Positions 1 through 11,528 of a stretch of 28,356 nt of DNA are shown piece by piece. Where the stretch lies: positions 1 through 28,356 of the forward strand of contig JABYQS010000345.1 in assembly GCA_022592435.1 (NCBI GenBank), written 5' to 3'. The translations under genes were made by a program, and so were the position numbers. Numbering within the stretch: position 1 is the stretch's first letter; every line of letters begins with the position of its first letter. The notes under the pieces were generated by a model. It saw only the letters and a program-made list of their open reading frames with translations, searched no databases and was not told the origin of the DNA. The stretch is from Cerioporus squamosus. Lineage: Eukaryota > Basidiomycota > Agaricomycetes > Polyporales > Polyporaceae.

Positions 1-894
1 CGCCGGTTGTATGAGGCACACCTATTTGCTACCGCATGTTGCATGATGTGATGCATAGTAAGCCTCTGTACGGCGATAAGTATGTACAGGAGGGTAAGTA
101 AGCATAATGCTACGCTGCTACTGGGAGCGCGAGAACGTAAGTAAGAGTGAGTGGTAGGGGTAAGGGCAAGTGAGTAACCAAGACAAGATGCAGAAGGACC
201 GATTAACAACAGTTGCGTATATACGAAGTGGTCGCGATACCGAGCACGTCGGTGGTGCTATGCGAGTATGTTACAACGTCCACGTCGTGAATCATTGGAT
301 GCAAGTTAAGTCAGAGACGATGGGGGAGGATGAGGATGCCGAGTATGAGTGATAATGTACAGATGCAGCAGGGTCGTGACGATCGTACCGAGTCGTGGGT
401 CGTGCGAGGGGGAGGTCATCACGGGATGCAACCAGGGAAACAAGAAACAGACATGATGGAGAGGAGGGATGGGAGAGCGATAAAACCGACAGCAAGAAGA
501 GAGCAAGAACAGACAGAAGAGGGGGAGCGGGGCAAATCGCAGAACGGCCGGTCACAGACCGGCGGCCTGCGAGGGACGGCCTCGAGCCATGCCGCGTGCG
601 TCCGCGTCGTGGTTCGTGGAGCAGCCCCTCGCTACCACACCAATACACCTACCAAAACCCAGAGAGTCCAGAATGTCCATATATCATCGCCTTCGCGTAC
701 CGCACCACACGCCTGCTGGCGCACAGGCGGACCGAAGGCCACTGTCGAAGTCGACTGTCGAGAAGCCAGGTGCCAGATACACAAGCCTATGCCCGTGTCC
801 GGCAGTACCTGCTGCATCTTCCACGCTACGCCCCACAGCAGGGGGGCGCAATCGTGCAAGGTGTCCAAGTGCGAACGAAGCCTCGGCCTGCACC
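1..894. other. Intergenic / 3' flank of the first DUF6699 gene
   Basis: I see no gene I can support here. About 320-550 is purine-rich on the plus strand, so pyrimidine-rich on the minus strand, which fits 3' untranslated sequence of the minus-strand gene ending at 895. The open frames on both strands are Arg/Thr/Ser-rich, lack domain signatures and overlap one another. Confidence 0.5.
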
Positions 895-2223
895 TCACGC
901 GCGGCCAAACACGAGCTTGCCCGCGCCCCCGTGGCCGGCAGCCTTGTCGACCTCGACGCCGATCAGCCACGTCTTCTCCCCGAGCCAGTCGATCCGGCGC
1001 ACGCCGCCCTCCCAGCCGCCGCCCATGCGCGTGCAGCGACGCTCGTATGCGCGCGTCACCTTCTGCTGCGCCTTGCTGCCGTGGCCAAGCGCTTCCCACT
1101 CCTCGGGCGTGATGGGCACCATGAGCGTGTTGTGTACCGCGTAGAGCACGTCGAGGTTCGTGATCGCCGAGCCGCCCTCGCTCGTCCCCGGGCGGCTGCC
1201 GTGGCCGTGGCTCGAGGGCGGGCCGACGGTGAAGCGTGAGCGTGAGGGGGAGCTGGACGAGGACGAATGCGACGCGGTCACAATGACTGGCCACGGGAAC
1301 TTGTGCGAGCGCAGGACCAGCCGCGCACCGGCCATCGTCGGGGGGTCCGTCGAAGGTTGCGAGAGGGTGTGCGAGGGAATCGCGGAGTGCGTCGCGCGGT
1401 CGAGCACGGTGCGGGCAGAGGGCGTGAAGCTCACGTCGTACGTGATCGGCGCACGGTGGAGGCGTGTGTGTGCGAGAAGCGGGTGCATGTGAAGCGTCGT
1501 GCTCCTTGTCTGCTGCAGAAGGGAAGTCTGCGACGAGGAGCGTCCGCGGGAGCCGTCTGTGGATAGATTACATCACGCCTGTCAGATTCACGGACATGGA
1601 GTGAAAGAGGAATGGATGGCACATACACGAAGACGAGGAGCCCGGAGTGCCCGACGGGTGCCAGGTGTGATTCGAGCGCAGGGGCGGGCGGGCTCCGTAG
1701 CCATAGTGTCCGGCATCCGAACTGGAGCGGGGCGCACCGGGCATGCCGGCGTACAGCGACGAACTCGAGTTCGATCGCGAGCTGGGCGGTGTCGCGTACG
1801 AGACGCTAGGCGTGTACAGCGCTGCGCGGGCTGCAGCGAATCGCCGGAGATTGTCAGCAAGCCGACCGAGAAGCGAATGAAGGCCGGACATGAATGCCAC
1901 TTACGGGTCTCTGGCGTCTTGAAGCTCGCGCGCCGTGCTTGGTGAGGACGCGGCTCTGGGCGAGGCTGCGACGCAGTGGGTGCACGACCGTAGCCATACA
2001 CGGTCCGTGTGTCACCGCCAGTCGTGTAGCGCAGGGGTGAGGGAGTGTTCGAGCGCGCAGGCTGAGTGTGGCTGTAGCTTCGCTTCATAGAAGGAGTCGA
2101 GAGACCTGCAGAAGAGCCGGACGCGCTCGGAGTGGCGTAGATCGGGGCGGGCTGAGAGTTGGATCGACTGTGCGAGGACTTGGAGGACGAGCCACCGAAG
2201 AGACTACGGAAGTACGAAGGCAT
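895..2223 (-). CDS. DUF6699 domain protein, copy 1 (three exons, 394 aa)
   Basis: Exons read 2223-1905, 1830-1627 and 1556-895. The introns are 74 nt (GTAAGT..CTGCAG) and 70 nt (GTATGT..CCACAG). Coding lengths of 319, 204 and 662 nt sum to 394 codons plus TGA with phases preserved. Residues 1-195 are low-complexity and Ser/Tyr/Pro-rich, starting MPSYFRSLFGGSSSK. From about residue 210 a DUF6699-like domain follows: ITYDVSF, a strand ending FPWPVIV, then the helix VLYAVHNTLMVPITPEEW, AYERRC, GGVRRIDWL and a closing strand KLVFGRA. The family is abundant in Agaricomycetes and has no established biochemical role. The start ATG follows AAC and lies about 200 nt downstream of a likely transcription start set by a TATA box. 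The disordered N-terminus suggests an adaptor or regulatory protein, which is inference. I am confident of the gene and family and fairly confident of both introns. Confidence 0.82.
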
Positions 2224-2452
2224 GTTGGAAGCAGAGGGAGGTAAGTCGTAGTCGGAGGTCGTGAGACTGAAGACGAGGTGACACTCGAGGGTAGTGGTGG
2301 TGGTGGGCTAGTGGGTGGTAGCGAGGGGCTACAGAACTATAACACAAGGAAGAACGACGACGACGACGACTGACAGTGACAGATGAACCAGCGTACAAAC
2401 ACAGCAACTGATGCTGAGAGACGGCGGAAGTGGAGACGGTCGCGCAGCCGGG

Positions 2453-2459
2453 TTTTATA
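2453..2459 (-). promoter_or_regulatory. TATA box of DUF6699 copy 1
   Basis: The minus strand reads TATAAAA followed by CCC, about 230 nt upstream of the ATG at 2223. If transcription starts about 30 nt downstream, the leader would be about 200 nt. It is the best TATA match upstream of this gene. Confidence 0.55.
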
Positions 2460-4540
2460 CGCTGTGCGAAAGGCGATTGTGTCAGTCCCGAGGAACAGGA
2501 TTCAAGCGACGGGATCTGGACTGTGGGCCTTCCGCGAGCGATGATCAAAGGAACCGCCCCCATTATTCACGATCGCGGTCGCCTCCCAGATCAGGCTTCG
2601 ATGCCAGCAACGTATCAGACGCGAGAGGAGTATAATTGCCGCGCAGCCAGCCACAGCCAGCAGCAATTCCGGGGGAAGGAACCGCACACGCGGGCGTGCC
2701 AACACGTCCTCGGGCGGGAGGCACGGGCCCTGCTGGGCAGGACGCGGCGTGGCCAACCGTGCACGGCCAGAAGGACAGCAGCCCGGCTCTCTCGAAAAGC
2801 CGCATTTCGACCAATTCCTGAGGTAAAGGAGACATGATTAGCGGCCTTTGGCACTCAGCCCGTTTGGCCTCGGTGTGGGAGTGTGACTTCTAGAAGACTC
2901 ACCCCGCCTCGTGTCCCCCGCATGTCCGCCCTTTTAGGGCAGGCGCACCAAGCGCGTTTGCCTCTTGTGTCCTTTTACCCGACGCAAGCGGCGGCGCTTC
3001 GACACATGTTCTCGTGCGCCTGGAAAAATATGACCCACAACGCACATGAATGACTATTGAACCATGCATGCCTGCCCCGCCGCAAGCCGCCTCGCACGTT
3101 GTGTGTCGTCTGCTGGCAGCTGAGATAAGGGGCGCAGCAAACAAGGAGAGTAGGTAAGAGAAGGACCGGGGGAAAGGGCATCCAGCGATCTGCGCTGCCT
3201 CTTCTCGCTCGAAACGCGGACGGAATCGAATGCTCGCACTCTCACCGCGGCCGGGCACACTGAGCTTGCGCACGCCGGCTCCCACTTGCTGACGCGGGGA
3301 GCGCCTGGGGCCGCCTTGAGAGCGACACGACGACATCGGGGCGAATCGCATCCGCCCGAAAGGGGATCGGAGCCACACGAGTGCGATGCAGCTGCCATAA
3401 CCAGTTGGTACACCGTACGACCGCGGGTCCAGCCCATGGCGGTGAGAACCCTCGAATCGGGCGTGTGGAGACGAGATGCAGAGTGAGATGCCGTAACTAC
3501 GCGAGATGACAGATCGCTCACCGACACTGCTCCCATACCGCCGGCGAAAACCCCGCGAGCCTCTTCCTGACGGGGTTGCACCGTGCTCTCCCCATCGCCG
3601 GTCCTGGGTCGACCGTCCAGGGCCTGCACCTGCGATACCGAACGGTGTGCCGTGAGTGAGGCCGCGGAAGCCTGGTCTCGCCCGCTTCACAGGACAGCGG
3701 ACATTGCTGCAGGCACTGCTCGCACGTATGGGAAGCACGTTCACGATGCCCGAGAGGGCCTGCACTCTGGCGGTAGGAAGCGCCGTCGCGTCGGCATGTA
3801 TCAAGGAAGCCCTTCGACTGCTGCGAGGCGGCGTACGCGGTACACGTAGCGGGAGGGGCTAGACCCCCGGCGCCGCCTTACAGCGGGGGCGGCGGCGTTA
3901 CCGCGCGCCACGAAGGTGAGCCTGACGCGTCGGAAATGAGCTCATGGTGTGGAAATCCGCCATGCGCCTGCGCTGACGGAACTTGGAAGACAGGGAGAGG
4001 AGAGGAGGTTCTCGAGGAAGCTTGAGCTAGAGCGGATGCGGCGACGAACCTTGTGCGCCGTGCTTCTGAGGCAGCGGTGTGCGGGCGCCCCTCGCCTCAA
4101 GGCCATGCGGACCGTGCGTTCTCGCATTGGCGGATAGGGCAAGCTGGCCACATCGAAGGCCACGCTGCAGAGACTCGACTCCGCGAGCTGTAACGGGACT
4201 GAATGCTTACGACAACGTCCGACGTCGAGAAGTCCGATGCGAGGCGGGGCAGAACAAGGTTCTCAGCATCAGAGGAGAGAACTCTGAAGATGGGCGTCTG
4301 CGAGATAACGTAGCAGGAGGAAGTCGAGGAACGGCCAGACGAGAGTTACCTCGACAGCGCGAGATTGCGTCCTGCGTGCAATCACAGATTAGACAAGACG
4401 TCGTGGCTTCCCGAGTATAGCGAAGACGATCACCTCGAGTTTCCAGAGGCTGAGAGCGGACTACCATATCCGCGGATTTGATTCTGTTCACCGAACGATC
4501 GCAGCCAGACTTCGCAGAATTGGCCGTGGAGGAAGGCATC
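2460..4540. other. Long stretch without a supportable gene
   Basis: The sequence is GC-rich and carries overlapping open frames on both strands. The longest is a 301-codon minus-strand frame at 2899-3804. Its protein is Arg/Gly/Ser-rich with no domain signature, and other long frames overlap it, so I treat it as chance. A minus-strand donor-like GTGAGT sits near 2899-2903, immediately at that frame's end. I found no RNA gene or transposon signature. Confidence 0.45.
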
Positions 4541-4551
4541 GCGGCGCCTAG

Positions 4552-6744
4552 ATGTGGTCATTCAGTTGGGATTGTCATTGTCAGGTCTATACCCTGAAGC
4601 GTATAGGTTGCTGACGAGAACATACGATCCGGGATCATCGTCATCAGTGCCCGAGACACGTACCTCTTCGGGGTAAAATGTGGTCGTCGTGCAACAGCGC
4701 AGCTTGACAACAGACTCTCATAGAGATCGATCTGGCCGCTGAAGACGGCGGCACGGTCGGACGACCAGTGAACCCGGACGCGGGACGCGGACGAACGCGA
4801 TGGCCGTCGGTAGCCGTTGGGCACAGGTCGATGGGAGACGCCATGCATTCTGACTACGCTATCTGTTCCCCCGTGTCGCTGTCAGTGTCAAGTGAAGCGT
4901 GGGCGGCGTGAGCGAGCTGCAGATATCGCGGCCATTGCCTGGGCTGAAAATACACACCTTGCGGTTTCTACTGCGTCCGAACGACCTGCCCTGCAGCGGC
5001 GAACCCAAACTCCTCCTGGCTTGTCTCATGTCATGCGCGCGGTACCCTGGAACACTATTGCACGGACACAGGAGGACATCTCGACTCGCATGTAAGCAGC
5101 ATATCGATGAACCGTGCTAGGAGATATTCACCTGCATCGACACCTCCCGCGATGTGATAGATACTCTCGGGCTCGTGGGGCTCGTTGCGTGTATACCTGA
5201 CGTTGAACTAATTAGCATTGTATGTCCCTAGCGAGGACTGTGAGGAAATGCATCCACACGCCGTACGAGCGAGCAGCTGAACATACCAGAACTACATACA
5301 TCGTACGTCACGATCGTGTACGCCTGCACGACCGGCCTTGTTTGCTCTGCGTAGGAGGCGCACTTGATGAGTCGGGAGCACGCTCTTGGTCGCGACAATA
5401 TCCCTTCCCTCCGCTGCTATCAGTGCTCCAGGAGGGCAGCTAGAAAGGCGCTATGTCTGCTGGTTGCCAATGACGTAGCACAGCATGGCTCATAAGTACC
5501 GTTCTTCAATCAGACAGACAGATTCGAAGGCGAACTCACATGTCCATGCATCACTGCGCGTCCCACACGCATAGAAGCACGCCACAGACAGCGTACTTGC
5601 ACGAACAATCTGGCCACTTCTTCTGGCCCTGACCGATCGTACTCCGCAACCTAAAGCATTAGGAGTCAGGCAGGAGTTAATGCGTCCGAACCAACAGACT
5701 CACCTTGACCAATGGCAGTACGCGAACGCAGTCTGCAGAGTTAGGAATGATGCGTTCAGTCCTCGTGGAGGGCACAAACGCAGAGAACCCCGCCAATACA
5801 GGGCTCGAAAGGACACGCTGCAGACGACGGACATCTCAGCTCTGCATTCATGCACTTCGCTGCGTCTCTGCTAGCGAGCCACACTTGCGACGAGCTTCCC
5901 TGGCACGTGTACTTACGAGATGCATGAACATACGCGAGACCGTCATCCACGCATACAGCGATCGATCGACGAGCGCAGAACGGAGGACTTGTTTGACTCT
6001 CCCTTGTACCCGCGCAAGACAGACTGATCTCAACATCTCACACTGGAGCCCGCGCCATCACTACGTATGGTCAATGAATCGCACAGATCCCTGAAGACAG
6101 AGTTCGACTCACCACATGCCCGGATTTGCCCCATCTCCCGCTGTATGCGCACATCTCATCCCGGCAGGTGTCTCGAACGCGACAGCTCGATGTTGCAGGC
6201 CCGCCGCCCAAACACGTTTCCGCGGCACATGTCCGGGCTCAGTCGTGACGCGCTGCGCCTGCCTCGTGCTCGTATGTCTGATGCATCCATCTCTCGCTGA
6301 GCTCGTCTCTTACGGAGCGCGATGGCAAGACGCGATCTGTAGCAGCATCCCGCTGACGCGATCCAGCTATCTTCGAAATCAGTAGCGAGACAAGCGAGCG
6401 AACGCGCCTAACTCACCTCGTGCCGGTATGTCGCGCTCTCTGCTCTCCCGGTGACTGTATGCGCACTCGCTCACATCCTCCAGCAGCGGTTTGGCGGTGC
6501 AGACGATGGATTGGAATCCACGGTCGCGGTCGTCGTGGTCGGTGTCCAGGAGGAAACGAGCGCCGGGAGTGTGCGCTCGCTGCCGCAAACAGCCGGGAAG
6601 GACGTCGAGCAAGGCCAGACTCAGACGGACGCTCCAGGCCGGGCCATGGCTGGGTGAGGTCCGAGATGGCTTTGGCTCCCAGTGCTGCTGACAGTGCGAA
6701 CGTCCCTTGCCCCGTCTCCTCGCTCGGAGGTACGTCTGCGACAC
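4552..6744 (-). other. Probable unresolved multi-exon gene or gene relic
   Basis: The minus strand shows a run of strong donors near 6416, 6113, 5915, 5703, 5539 and 4663, and several matching acceptors. The clearest intron is 5703-5651 (53 nt, GTGAGT, CTGAC branch, CTTTAG). The exon after it, 5650-5540, is exactly 37 codons, reads VAEYDRSGPEEVARLF early and ends at GTGAGT. A 51-nt intron (5539-5489) followed by a final exon ending ALLEH-stop at 5420 is possible, as are longer acceptors. Another open stretch reads YHIAGGVDAGEYLLARF near 5160-5120. I recognise no family and could not carry one frame through the whole region. It may be one gene, two genes, or a decaying one. Its 5' end would lie against or overlap the divergent F-box gene. 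Confidence 0.35.
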
Positions 6745-8453
6745 CCGCTCGCCGTCCCCGACGTCCCACCCGTCCCCGCACAGGCATGGGCCTCACCACC
6801 ATCCGCGACATCATCGCCGAGCTCAACAGGCAGGCCGCGGAGCACCAGGCCCACCGGCTGCGGCTCATCAAGCAGATCACGACCGACCCCACGTACCAGG
6901 CAAGTCCCGCCGTCCCCTCGCGCAGGCCCGAGCAAGTTATAACCATCCACGCACCCGACGACCAGCGGGAGGTCAAGCGTTTGCAGGAGTCATACCATTG
7001 GAACGGCTACGGCGGCTCGGACAGCTGGCGCGTCTTCCTCGACATCCCCTCCGCAGACGCAAACAGCCCGCAGTTCAGCCCGACCGTCTGTGCCCTCGTG
7101 AACCAGGTGCACACGAACGAGGCCTCGCTCTCGTGCATCCGCGCGCGCATAGATGCACTCTCGACGTTCCTCCACCCTGTCTTGCGACTCCCGCCGGAGG
7201 TGCTCGTCCCCATCTTCAAGCTCGGCAGTCGCATGCCGCAGGACGATCCCATCCTCGGATCGTCTACGGGCCCGCGGCCCTTTCCGCTTGTCGTCGCCGC
7301 CGTATCTCGCCAATGGCGCGAGATAGCGATCAAAACGCCCGATCTGTGGACAAACATCACTATCCACCATCCCCGTCCGTACGGATGGATCCCGCTGTGT
7401 CTCGAGCGCTCACGTGGACAGCCCATAGACATAACCATCGACTGCCGCTCCTCCAGTCTCCTCACAGGACCCATGGTCGACCACTTGCTCTCAGTACTCA
7501 TGCTCCACGTGCACCGATGGCGGCGCTTTGCGCTCACGACCTCCGACCCTGCGACAATCTACGTGGTGGGCTCGCGACTCGCGGATGCCCACGCGCCCAT
7601 GCTACGGCACCTCCAGCTCTCCCTGAACGGTTCATCGGGGAATCAGGAGGTCATCCTCAACAAGATCCTCCAAGGCGGCGCCGAGGCGCTCACCTCCGTG
7701 CGGTTCGATTCCCTCGCCACCCCATGGGACTCGTCACCACTGGTAAACCTTACCACGCTCGATCTCCGCTGGCTTTGGCTCCAGACACGGCTGCATTATG
7801 AGCAGTTCCGACACTTGCTCTCTGCTTCGCCAAACATCCGCGCGCTCATCCTTCGGGGAACCTACATCAATCTCCATACAGGCCGCGCGTACCCTCCTCT
7901 ATCAATCCCAACCCTACGATACCTCGAGATCTCGGGCGACCACGTATGTCGGATGTCGTCCCTCCTCTCAACACCTGGTCTTACGGAACTCGCGCTCGCG
8001 AACCTCGACGAGACCGAGTTCCGCGAGTTCGTCGCGTCCCTGCCCCTGCCCAACGCCGACGGCAGCGGCGGCCGCTACCCCTCCCTCCAGTCGCTCTCTC
8101 TGCTCAACGCATCGATGTGCACCCCCACGAAGCGCTTCACGCGCGCGCTGCCCACGATCACGCACCTGACGGTCATCAACTCGGCGACGTCCAAGTTCCT
8201 GCAGCTCTTCCGCAAGGAGCACGCGGACACGGAGGACAACGAGCTGAGCTGGCCGCACCTGCGCAAGCTGACGCTCGTCGACGAGGTGGACTACTTCCTG
8301 CTGTACGGCGTCGTGCGCGAGCGCGCGGCGCTCGACTCCCCGCTCGAGCGCATCGTGCTCAACGCGCCGTTCATCCACGACGAGAGCCTCCTCGCGACGC
8401 TCGAGAAGTTCGTCGAGGTCGACATCGTCAAGGGCGTCGACCTGGACCATTGA
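6666..8453 (+). CDS. F-box protein with leucine-rich C-terminal region (two exons, 577 aa)
   Basis: Exon 1 is 6666-6729 and exon 2 is 6784-8453, separated by a 54-nt intron (GTACGT..CGCACAG). The intron is a multiple of three with no stop, so an unspliced reading would also stay open. A helical, probably coiled-coil stretch at about residues 23-55 (IRDIIAELNRQAAEHQAHRL) precedes the F-box at about 155-205, which begins LPPEVLVPIFKLGS and ends PDLWTNITI. The remainder consists of irregular leucine-rich segments such as LTTLDLRWLWL, LRYLEISG, LTELALANL and LQSLSLLN. F-box proteins of this type bind Skp1 in SCF ubiquitin ligases and select substrates through the C-terminal repeats; agarics carry many. 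The chosen ATG has G at +4. An alternative ATG at 6786 would give 555 residues and leave the F-box intact. The target cannot be predicted. Confidence 0.85.
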   Translation: MALAPSAADSANVPCPVSSLGGTSATPARRPRRPTRPRTGMGLTTIRDIIAELNRQAAEHQAHRLRLIKQITTDPTYQASPAVPSRRPEQVITIHAPDDQREVKRLQESYHWNGYGGSDSWRVFLDIPSADANSPQFSPTVCALVNQVHTNEASLSCIRARIDALSTFLHPVLRLPPEVLVPIFKLGSRMPQDDPILGSSTGPRPFPLVVAAVSRQWREIAIKTPDLWTNITIHHPRPYGWIPLCLERSRGQPIDITIDCRSSSLLTGPMVDHLLSVLMLHVHRWRRFALTTSDPATIYVVGSRLADAHAPMLRHLQLSLNGSSGNQEVILNKILQGGAEALTSVRFDSLATPWDSSPLVNLTTLDLRWLWLQTRLHYEQFRHLLSASPNIRALILRGTYINLHTGRAYPPLSIPTLRYLEISGDHVCRMSSLLSTPGLTELALANLDETEFREFVASLPLPNADGSGGRYPSLQSLSLLNASMCTPTKRFTRALPTITHLTVINSATSKFLQLFRKEHADTEDNELSWPHLRKLTLVDEVDYFLLYGVVRERAALDSPLERIVLNAPFIHDESLLATLEKFVEVDIVKGVDLDH

Positions 8454-8591
8454 TCCCGTCGTCCACCCTCTACCATCTCCCATGCCCCATCCCCCATGAG
8501 TCCTTTCATCACCATCATGCATCGGACGTTTCTCGCTTGTTTCTGGGTCCCGAGTACTGTACTGCGTTAGTGTAGCATTATCCATCCCGTA

Positions 8592-8612
8592 TCCTCGTCC
8601 TCGTCCTCGTCC
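8592..8612. repeat. Short TCCTCG-type simple repeat
   Basis: About three and a half copies of a hexamer on the pattern TCCTCG lie in the presumed 3' untranslated region of the F-box gene. This looks like ordinary simple sequence with no evident role. Confidence 0.5.
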
Positions 8613-9560
8613 GTCCGTCTTCTTCCGCTGCTTGGAATGTGTTGTTTTCATAGGCATAGGGGATCCCTCACGTACATACTCATATGGCTCCAGTCTGGGT
8701 TTCGCGCACATGTAACACTTACTATATGTCACGTCGGGTAGGAGCAACAGGTACTACTGTTTAGGCCCCCCCCCTTCACCCCTGGCCGTGGTCGTCCTGG
8801 TGGTGTGCCCGACTGCCTCTTCGCGGTCTGTAGGTGTCTCGACTCTCAGCCGGGTCTGCGGAGATCGCTCTCGGCCCGCGGGACTGCGGGTGAGTATATG
8901 TATTTCATCCTATCTCATCACTACCGGGGCGGATTGGTACTGACTTGCGATGAATCTACAGGAACGATTCGAAGTATGATCACTTCCAAGGTAGCATCGT
9001 CCGCCGTGTTGTCGTGCTCAGGCTTAGGCTGGCGAGCTGACTATATCATAGTCGTAGCAGTATCACGGCGCGGTGGTGTCGCGGAGCTGAGTCGCCCGAG
9101 ACGAGACGATGATCCTCCGCGCATGGATCCGCGCCCTCCTCAGTCGAGCACCCCCAGCCGTTCTGCGACTGGGAGATCCCATTGATACGACGTCCTGCCG
9201 ACTTCGCGCGTTCCTGCATTCGAACTCGAACTCGAACCCGCTCATCATGAGTTCATGCTTATCCGCAATCCGCAATCTGGCTGTTAGCTCTGTTGCCTGC
9301 AGATCTCCACCGCTCCGCGATCCTGGGGCGGGCGGAGAAGATGCGCAGGACGATACAGATACAGTGTAGCTCCCTACTGCCTCCGTGGAGCGATGCACAG
9401 TGCAGATCCCCCGCCCAGTGCCAGTGGGGGCCGATGATCGACATACATCATCTGGGACTCAGAGGAGCGGCGGACCTGGACTTGTGGGGGATCTGCAAGG
9501 TCAGGAGATTGACGTTGGTATGTCCGTCTGGAAGTCAGGTACATATGCTCGGAGCCGGCG

Positions 9561-9636
9561 GTGAGTGGTGGATGGTGGGTGGTGATGCTGTTCGGATGGA
9601 TCGTGTCTCTGACATTCTTGTCTCTTTCCTTTGCAG
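9561..9636 (+). other. Intron-like segment of a possible small plus-strand gene
   Basis: The 76-nt segment has a GTGAGT donor, a CTCTGACATT branch region and the pyrimidine-rich acceptor CTCTTTCCTTTGCAG, which together are hard to get by chance. The flanking open frames (about 9369-9560 and from 9637) are short and have no recognisable domain. It could equally belong to a non-coding transcript or to the extended 3' region of the F-box gene. Confidence 0.3.
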
Positions 9637-10592
9637 TGCGTACAGGAGGCTGCTACCACAACGGTTTCGCGTGTCAGATCGCGATTGCTCCTGCCTCCAA
9701 CTTTGTGTATAGGGCGAATGTCGTCATTAAGGCAGGCAGAAGACGAGCCCGGGCGCGGTGATGGTCGGAGGCCTCCAAGTTGCCACAATAACCAATAACG
9801 GGCGTAAATCTCCTCGTCGGCATGTCCGGATCTACGAGCTGACGTGGAGGCGAAAGTACGACGTCCCGAACGATATGTCTAGAGCCTTTTTTGTCGTGGC
9901 TGAAAACAACATACTCGTCGTTGCAGATCACTGCTTCAACGTCAGCGACGGTCATCCTGAGGGCTTGAGACGAACGCCTCGCGACAGCGCTTCATAATGC
10001 TCTCGAGAGGTCGTACTCGGGTACATGTGTTGGCGAACATGCCGACAATGTTCGCTCAGCTTACGTTGTAGATCGAAGACAGGGCAGGAGAGGCATAAGT
10101 ATCTTGTAGGAGTTGGGAACGGGGTTGTATGTTGGGGCTTCGGCCTGTCCCTCTCGTCGTCACAGTTCTGGTTTGCTGAACGTTTAGAGTTCAGGTGATC
10201 GACGGATAGGGAAGCCAGCGAAGTCGAAACTTAACCAAACCAACGATTACTATACACACCTATCATTTGCTGCATGTGTCCCCCGTCGCTCATCGCAAAT
10301 GTGCGTCTTGATGTGCATTTCAAGACCCTGTTGGGTGGAACAAGACGGTACAGATTTATATCGAGATGAAGCTCCATGTGGCGTACTATACAGACGACTG
10401 ACATCGTGGTGGTGATCCAGCACGCTGGAGAGCATAACATACCATGAGAGTAGAGCCCATTGACAGTCCGAGGGGAGAGTGAACGAGGAGGAAGAAGGAA
10501 TGTAAGGTTCAGGGACGAGAGACGCTTCGAAGGTCCGCGTGAAGTGGACATAGACGAACAGACGGACGCAAGGAACCATGAGACTAAGACAG

Positions 10593-11507
10593 CTAGGCGG
10601 GACCTAGGTGTACCCTATAGCGAACGCCACTTGTCGTGCTCGACATCTCATCCAAGCCCAGGAAGTAGAGATGCTCCGTCCCAGAGAAGAAGTCGATTCC
10701 GCGGAAGACTTCCTCCGCAGAGTCCTCCTCGCCGTACAGACGACCCCGTCTCTCGTTCCGCGCTTCCTCCATGCGCGGATGCGCATCATAGAACCCGTGT
10801 CCGTCATCCTGCTTGTACAGCTCGCGGTCGATGCGAACGAGGACGTCCTCAACGGTGAGAGAGCGGCCGTCCTTGCGCGGCCCGACAGTCACGTCCCAAC
10901 TGTCGCTTGAGTGCGCTCCTTGGAGGTGGATGACGCACGACTTGCGCCCAGACGCGAAGGCGTGCGCCCGCAATAAGTCAGCTCGGCCGACGCTGGCGAG
11001 GCGCATCTCCCTCACAGGCCAATCCAGTGGGAAACGCTGTAACTCGCGACACAGGTCGGACGAAGAGCGTGGAGGAGAGGCCGTGGGGGAGGAAGACGAC
11101 GAGACAGTTGAAGAGCCTGCGACTGGTGATGCCGTCGTTACGCTGGAGGGACTAGACTGCGTAAAGGAGGACTGTTTATCGGGAGAGCCCGCTGGAGTCT
11201 GCGGCTGACTGGAGGCGCTGCCTATGCCTGCGCCGCATACAGCGTCAGCGCAGCCACTGGCAGCGTCAGAGGTTGGGCTATTCTCCGTGTCTGCATCGTC
11301 TCCATGCAGCGTGCATGGATTGGGCTCGGGCGTCCCCGTAACAGGCGTTGCTGGGAGAGAATGGGCAGGAAGGCGAGGTGCCGGTGGAGGTTGGTAGCGA
11401 CCTTGCACAACGACGGGCGGATCCTCCGAGAAGACGGGATACTCCCGGGTATCGTCATTGAAACGTACGTCGTGTCCCCGAGGGTTCGTGCGGGGAGGAG
11501 AAGGCAT
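10593..11507 (-). CDS. DUF6699-like protein, copy 2 (single coding exon, 304 aa)
   Basis: An uninterrupted frame runs from ATG at 11507 to TAG at 10593. Residues 1-30 carry a short motif, HDVRFNDDTREYPVF, that resembles KTVRWVDQNRVHIF at the start of copy 3. Residues 30-150 are Pro/Ser/Thr-rich and probably disordered. From about residue 155 the DUF6699-like domain reads FPLDWPVREMRLA, SCVIHLQG, WDVTVGPR, SLTVEDVLVRIDRELY, GIDFFSGTEHLYFLGL and a final strand VRYRVHLGPA. It shares the helix and final-strand layout of the other two copies but little direct identity. Upstream, the leader appears to contain a 50-nt intron and a short uORF. Copies 1 and 3 lie on the same strand. Function is unknown; the family assignment rests on domain layout. 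Confidence 0.78.
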   Translation of the reverse strand: MPSPPRTNPRGHDVRFNDDTREYPVFSEDPPVVVQGRYQPPPAPRLPAHSLPATPVTGTPEPNPCTLHGDDADTENSPTSDAASGCADAVCGAGIGSASSQPQTPAGSPDKQSSFTQSSPSSVTTASPVAGSSTVSSSSSPTASPPRSSSDLCRELQRFPLDWPVREMRLASVGRADLLRAHAFASGRKSCVIHLQGAHSSDSWDVTVGPRKDGRSLTVEDVLVRIDRELYKQDDGHGFYDAHPRMEEARNERRGRLYGEEDSAEEVFRGIDFFSGTEHLYFLGLDEMSSTTSGVRYRVHLGPA

Positions 11508-11528
11508 GTCTTGCGTTGCAGCGGTTGT

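Larger units (their letters stand above)
8454..10592. other. Convergent intergenic region with one intron-like segment
   Basis: This lies between the 3' ends of the F-box gene (plus) and DUF6699 copy 2 (minus). It holds a TCCTCG-type simple repeat, a nine-C run at 8766-8774 and a short CGAACT repeat near 9220. The plus strand at 9561-9636 resembles a real intron (GTGAGT, CTCTGAC branch, CTTTCCTTTGCAG). Flanking frames are open: Ser/Gly-rich upstream from about 9369 and a short one ending in a stop downstream. No family is recognisable, so any gene here is only a possibility. Confidence 0.4.

Noticed and set aside
330..1112. 260-codon plus-strand frame
   Set aside because: It overlaps the antisense of the DUF6699 domain exon and the pyrimidine-rich 3' flank, and is composition-driven with no signature.
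2899..3804. 301-codon open frame on the minus strand
   Set aside because: GC-rich DNA gives long chance frames. The protein is Arg/Gly/Ser-rich with no domain, and several other frames overlap it.
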